Below are positions 30,850 to 33,104 of a stretch of DNA of 33,104 bases, in pieces (position 1 is the stretch's first letter; every line of letters starts with the position of its first letter). Location of the stretch: positions 1 to 33,104 of the forward strand of contig JAGXGH010000060.1 in NCBI GenBank assembly GCA_024636835.1. The letters run 5' to 3'. The notes beneath the pieces were generated by a model. That model was given only the letters and a program-made list of their open reading frames with translations. It did not search any database and had not been told where the DNA came from. Made by a program: the position numbers and the translations under genes. Source of the DNA: Verrucomicrobiales bacterium (GTDB lineage Bacteria > Verrucomicrobiota > Verrucomicrobiia > Verrucomicrobiales > SLCJ01).

Positions 30850-33104
30850 ATGAAAAACCATTCTATTTTACTCGTCGCCAGCGGTGCCCTGTTCGGACTC
30901 AGTTCGTGCGATAAACCAGCAACACAAGTGAGTGCTGAGCCACCCGTGGAGAACGCGGCTGATACCGGTTATTACGATACCAGTGATCCTTCGCGGCTCG
31001 ATGATCAATTGGCGGCACTGGAGGCTGAGCGAGATGCCCTTGAGGATGACCGCCAAACCTGGCTTGCGGAGCGCGAGCAAAATGTTGCTGACCGTACTGA
31101 TGAGGTAGAAGCGCGAGCGCTCGAGCTCGAAGAGCGTCAAGCAGAGATCGACGCCAAAGCGGCTGAGTTGACCACCTTGGAAAATACGCTGGAACTACGT
31201 GAGCAGAAGTTGACCGATGAAGAGCTCGAGGTAGCGGGCGCGGGCGAGATCACCACGTTCACTCCAGATGAGGAACCCGTCGAAATGATCCGCGGACCGG
31301 TAGCCGACTATTCGACCTTCTACAACGACCTCGCTCCTCACGGCACCTGGTTCGATAGCGTCGACTACGGATACATCTATCAGCCTACCGCCGCGATGAG
31401 CGATAGAAACTGGCGGCCTTATACCCGTGGCCGTTGGGTTTGTTCTGACCGTGGGTGGACTTGGGTTTCAGAAGAACCATTCGGTTGGGCGTGTTATCAC
31501 TATGGGCGTTGGGTGGAGCTCGGCAGTCACGGATGGTGCTGGGTCCCTGGCGACCAGTGGGCACCATCATGGGTTGCTTGGCGCGAGACGGATGATCATG
31601 TCGGATGGGCGCCGCTTCCGCCGGAATCTCTTTATGTTGAAGATGCGACTTGGGGGCCTTCGATTGACAGCGATTTTGGGATTGCCTCGGCAACGTTTGT
31701 GTTCGTGCTCAATGAGTTTCTTGGCGGTTCGGTTCGCGACCACTACTTGGACCGCCGCCAGAGTAATGTGCTCTATGGGCGCTCAAATGGATGCACCAAC
31801 TACCGGGTTCGCCGTGACTACGTGGTAGCGGGTGGTCCGCGTTACGATCGTCTGCGCCGCTCCGTGCGCACTCCATGGCCAGTTTGCAGGGTCAATACAG
31901 ACCGCATGCCAGCGCGAGGTCATGGCTACAACCCGCGTTTTGATGGCAATGTGATCAACGTCTTTGCACCGAGTTTCTCCGCGCCATGGAACCCAACATT
32001 GAGGCCACGCAATGTTCGCGAGCGCTTCAATCGCGTACAGCCTGTCAGATCAAAAGATGGCGTGAATCGTGAGCGGATGGTTCACTACAACGAGAAACGT
32101 CAGAGAGAATTACGTGATGCGAAGGACTGGTCTAATCGTCAGAAAAAAGAAAATCTCGATCGTGGTAGAATCCTCGAGGGCAATCGTCGCAAGGTTGCGG
32201 TGGCTGAGCAAACGAGAGCTGCCAAGATCCACCAAATGCGCAGAAATGGCGATGCTCCAGACCGTGGGCGCGACGGTGTGAACGGTCGAGAGAATCGAGT
32301 GCAGCGCGTTGGCGATAGACGCGAGCATGATCAGCGTAAGCGTGGTGAAGATTCAAAGCGTGGACAAGCTGACCGTGAGCGTGCGCAGCAAACCGAAAAT
32401 CAGCGTGAAGAGGCAATGAAGCGTGGTCAGGATCAGCGCAAGGGTGCTGAAGATGCAAATCGTGGACAGGCTGAACGTGAACGTGCTCAGCAGGCTGAAA
32501 AGCAGCGCGAAGAGATGCAGAAGCGCGAGCAGGATCAACGTAAGCGTGGTGAAGGTGCCAAGCGTGGAAATGCCGACCGTGAGCGTGCGCAGCAAACCGA
32601 AAAGCAGCGTGAAGAGTCAATGAAGCGCGAGCAAGATCGGCGTAAGGGCGCTGAACAAGCAAATCGTGGACAAGCCGACCGTGAGCGTGCGCAGCAAACC
32701 GAAAAGCAGCGTGAAGAGTCAATGCAGCGCGAGCAGGATCGGCGTAAGGGCGCTGAAGATGCAAATCGTGGACAAGCTGAACGTGAACGTGCTCAGCAGG
32801 CTGAAAAGCAGCGTGAGGAAATGCAGAAGCGTGAGCAGGGTCAGCGCAAAGGTGCTGAAGAGGCCGGGCGTGGTCAAGCCGAGCGCGAACGTGCCCAGCA
32901 GGTAGAAAAGCAGCGTGAAGAAATCAAGAGGCGCGAGCAGGCACAGCGCAGAAGTGCTGAAGATGCCAAACGTGGACAGGCTGACCGTGAGCGTGGTCAG
33001 CAAGCTGAAAGGCAGCGCGAAGAGGCAATGAATCGTGAGCAAGATCGGCGCAAGGGCGCTGAACAAGCAAATCGTGGACAAGCTGAGCGTGAGCGCGCAC
33101 AGCA
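30850..33104 (+). CDS. Lipoprotein with Trp-rich DUF6600-like domain and 34-residue tandem repeats, 3'-truncated
   Basis: The frame is open from the ATG at 30850 to the contig end (751 codons, no stop reached). The N-terminus is a lipoprotein signal ending LFGLSSC, with Cys20 as the lipid-modified residue. A coiled coil spans about 47-128 (LDDQLAALEAERDALEDDR). The Trp-rich domain at about 152-262 has YNDLAPHGTWFD, RPYTRGRWVCSDRGWTWV, GWCWVPGDQWAPSWVAW and GWAPLPPE, matching the DUF6600 pattern. A basic linker follows (about 380-503). From residue 504 a charged helical repeat runs to the end: seven complete 34-residue units of the type RGQAERERAQQAEKQREE, plus part of an eighth. It is probably anchored in the outer membrane, with a long rod-like extension. 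The true C-terminus is unknown. Confidence 0.88.
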   Translation, partial: MKNHSILLVASGALFGLSSCDKPATQVSAEPPVENAADTGYYDTSDPSRLDDQLAALEAERDALEDDRQTWLAEREQNVADRTDEVEARALELEERQAEIDAKAAELTTLENTLELREQKLTDEELEVAGAGEITTFTPDEEPVEMIRGPVADYSTFYNDLAPHGTWFDSVDYGYIYQPTAAMSDRNWRPYTRGRWVCSDRGWTWVSEEPFGWACYHYGRWVELGSHGWCWVPGDQWAPSWVAWRETDDHVGWAPLPPESLYVEDATWGPSIDSDFGIASATFVFVLNEFLGGSVRDHYLDRRQSNVLYGRSNGCTNYRVRRDYVVAGGPRYDRLRRSVRTPWPVCRVNTDRMPARGHGYNPRFDGNVINVFAPSFSAPWNPTLRPRNVRERFNRVQPVRSKDGVNRERMVHYNEKRQRELRDAKDWSNRQKKENLDRGRILEGNRRKVAVAEQTRAAKIHQMRRNGDAPDRGRDGVNGRENRVQRVGDRREHDQRKRGEDSKRGQADRERAQQTENQREEAMKRGQDQRKGAEDANRGQAERERAQQAEKQREEMQKREQDQRKRGEGAKRGNADRERAQQTEKQREESMKREQDRRKGAEQANRGQADRERAQQTEKQREESMQREQDRRKGAEDANRGQAERERAQQAEKQREEMQKREQGQRKGAEEAGRGQAERERAQQVEKQREEIKRREQAQRRSAEDAKRGQADRERGQQAERQREEAMNREQDRRKGAEQANRGQAERERAQ
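32359..33104 (+). repeat. 102-bp in-frame tandem repeat (7 full units plus partial)
   Basis: Units start at 32359, 32461, 32563, 32665, 32767, 32869 and 32971, each exactly 102 bp, with an eighth beginning at 33073 and cut at the window end. Each encodes 34 residues rich in Arg, Glu, Gln and Lys; unit length is not a multiple of seven, so a simple heptad coiled coil does not fit. Units vary in alternate patterns (ADRERAQQTE against AERERAQQAE), suggesting higher-order duplication. Confidence 0.93.

Noticed and set aside
32132..32764. Long minus-strand open frame opposite the repeat region, with His/Ala-rich repeats.
   Set aside because: It is a shadow of the repetitive plus-strand lipoprotein gene; it has no start context, and the plus-strand product has clear domains.

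Overview
The window looks like a complete assembled contig from a Verrucomicrobia-like (PVC) bacterium, probably free-living or marine. Support: a PSCyt1/DUF1549/DUF1553 gene paired with a Tat-exported DUF1501 gene, S1 sulfatases, a DUF1080 protein, a PEP-CTERM protein ending in LGLGGLALLRRRRA, and an ECF sigma/FecR-like pair. The exact family cannot be fixed from this sequence. Bases 4-36 are a Nextera/Tn5 sequencing adapter, so the left end is a library end. The right end stops inside a 102-bp tandem repeat. I saw no rRNA, tRNA or CRISPR array.

Layout: (1) 37-6157, a plus-strand fatty-acid activation and beta-oxidation operon: adenylate-forming ligase fragment, thiolase, FadB/FadJ-type multifunctional enzyme and acyl-CoA dehydrogenase. 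(2) 6154-7483, two minus-strand membrane protein genes (RDD family and DUF4230-like). (3) 7750-10845, a large GC-rich secreted PDZ/DUF6288-like/HEAT protein. (4) About 10889-13059, mobile-element wreckage: a RAYT transposase tail abutting a truncated integron-integrase-like gene, a 40-bp A-rich tandem repeat, and an intact RAYT gene with a hairpin inside its coding sequence. (5) 13130-17868, two S1 sulfatases flanking a PhoD-like phosphatase. (6) 18045-23623, the most interesting block. A PEP-CTERM protein and a multidomain metallophosphoesterase lie on the minus strand, divergent from an ECF sigma factor and a FecR-like membrane anti-sigma. The PEP-CTERM protein, the N-terminus of the phosphoesterase and the C-terminus of the anti-sigma appear to share one beta-sandwich-like domain. 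(7) 23808-26253, an AmpG-like permease and a DUF1080 protein. (8) 26686-30361, the PSCyt1/DUF1501 pair. (9) 30850-33104, a lipoprotein with a Trp-rich DUF6600-like domain and a charged helical 34-residue repeat, cut by the contig end.

Functionally, region 1 would run a full beta-oxidation cycle apart from electron-transfer flavoprotein. Regions 5-8 fit a lifestyle of breaking down sulfated or phosphorylated polysaccharides. Region 6 suggests a cell-surface regulatory circuit in which the transmembrane regulator carries the same kind of domain as the exported proteins next to it; that role is an inference.
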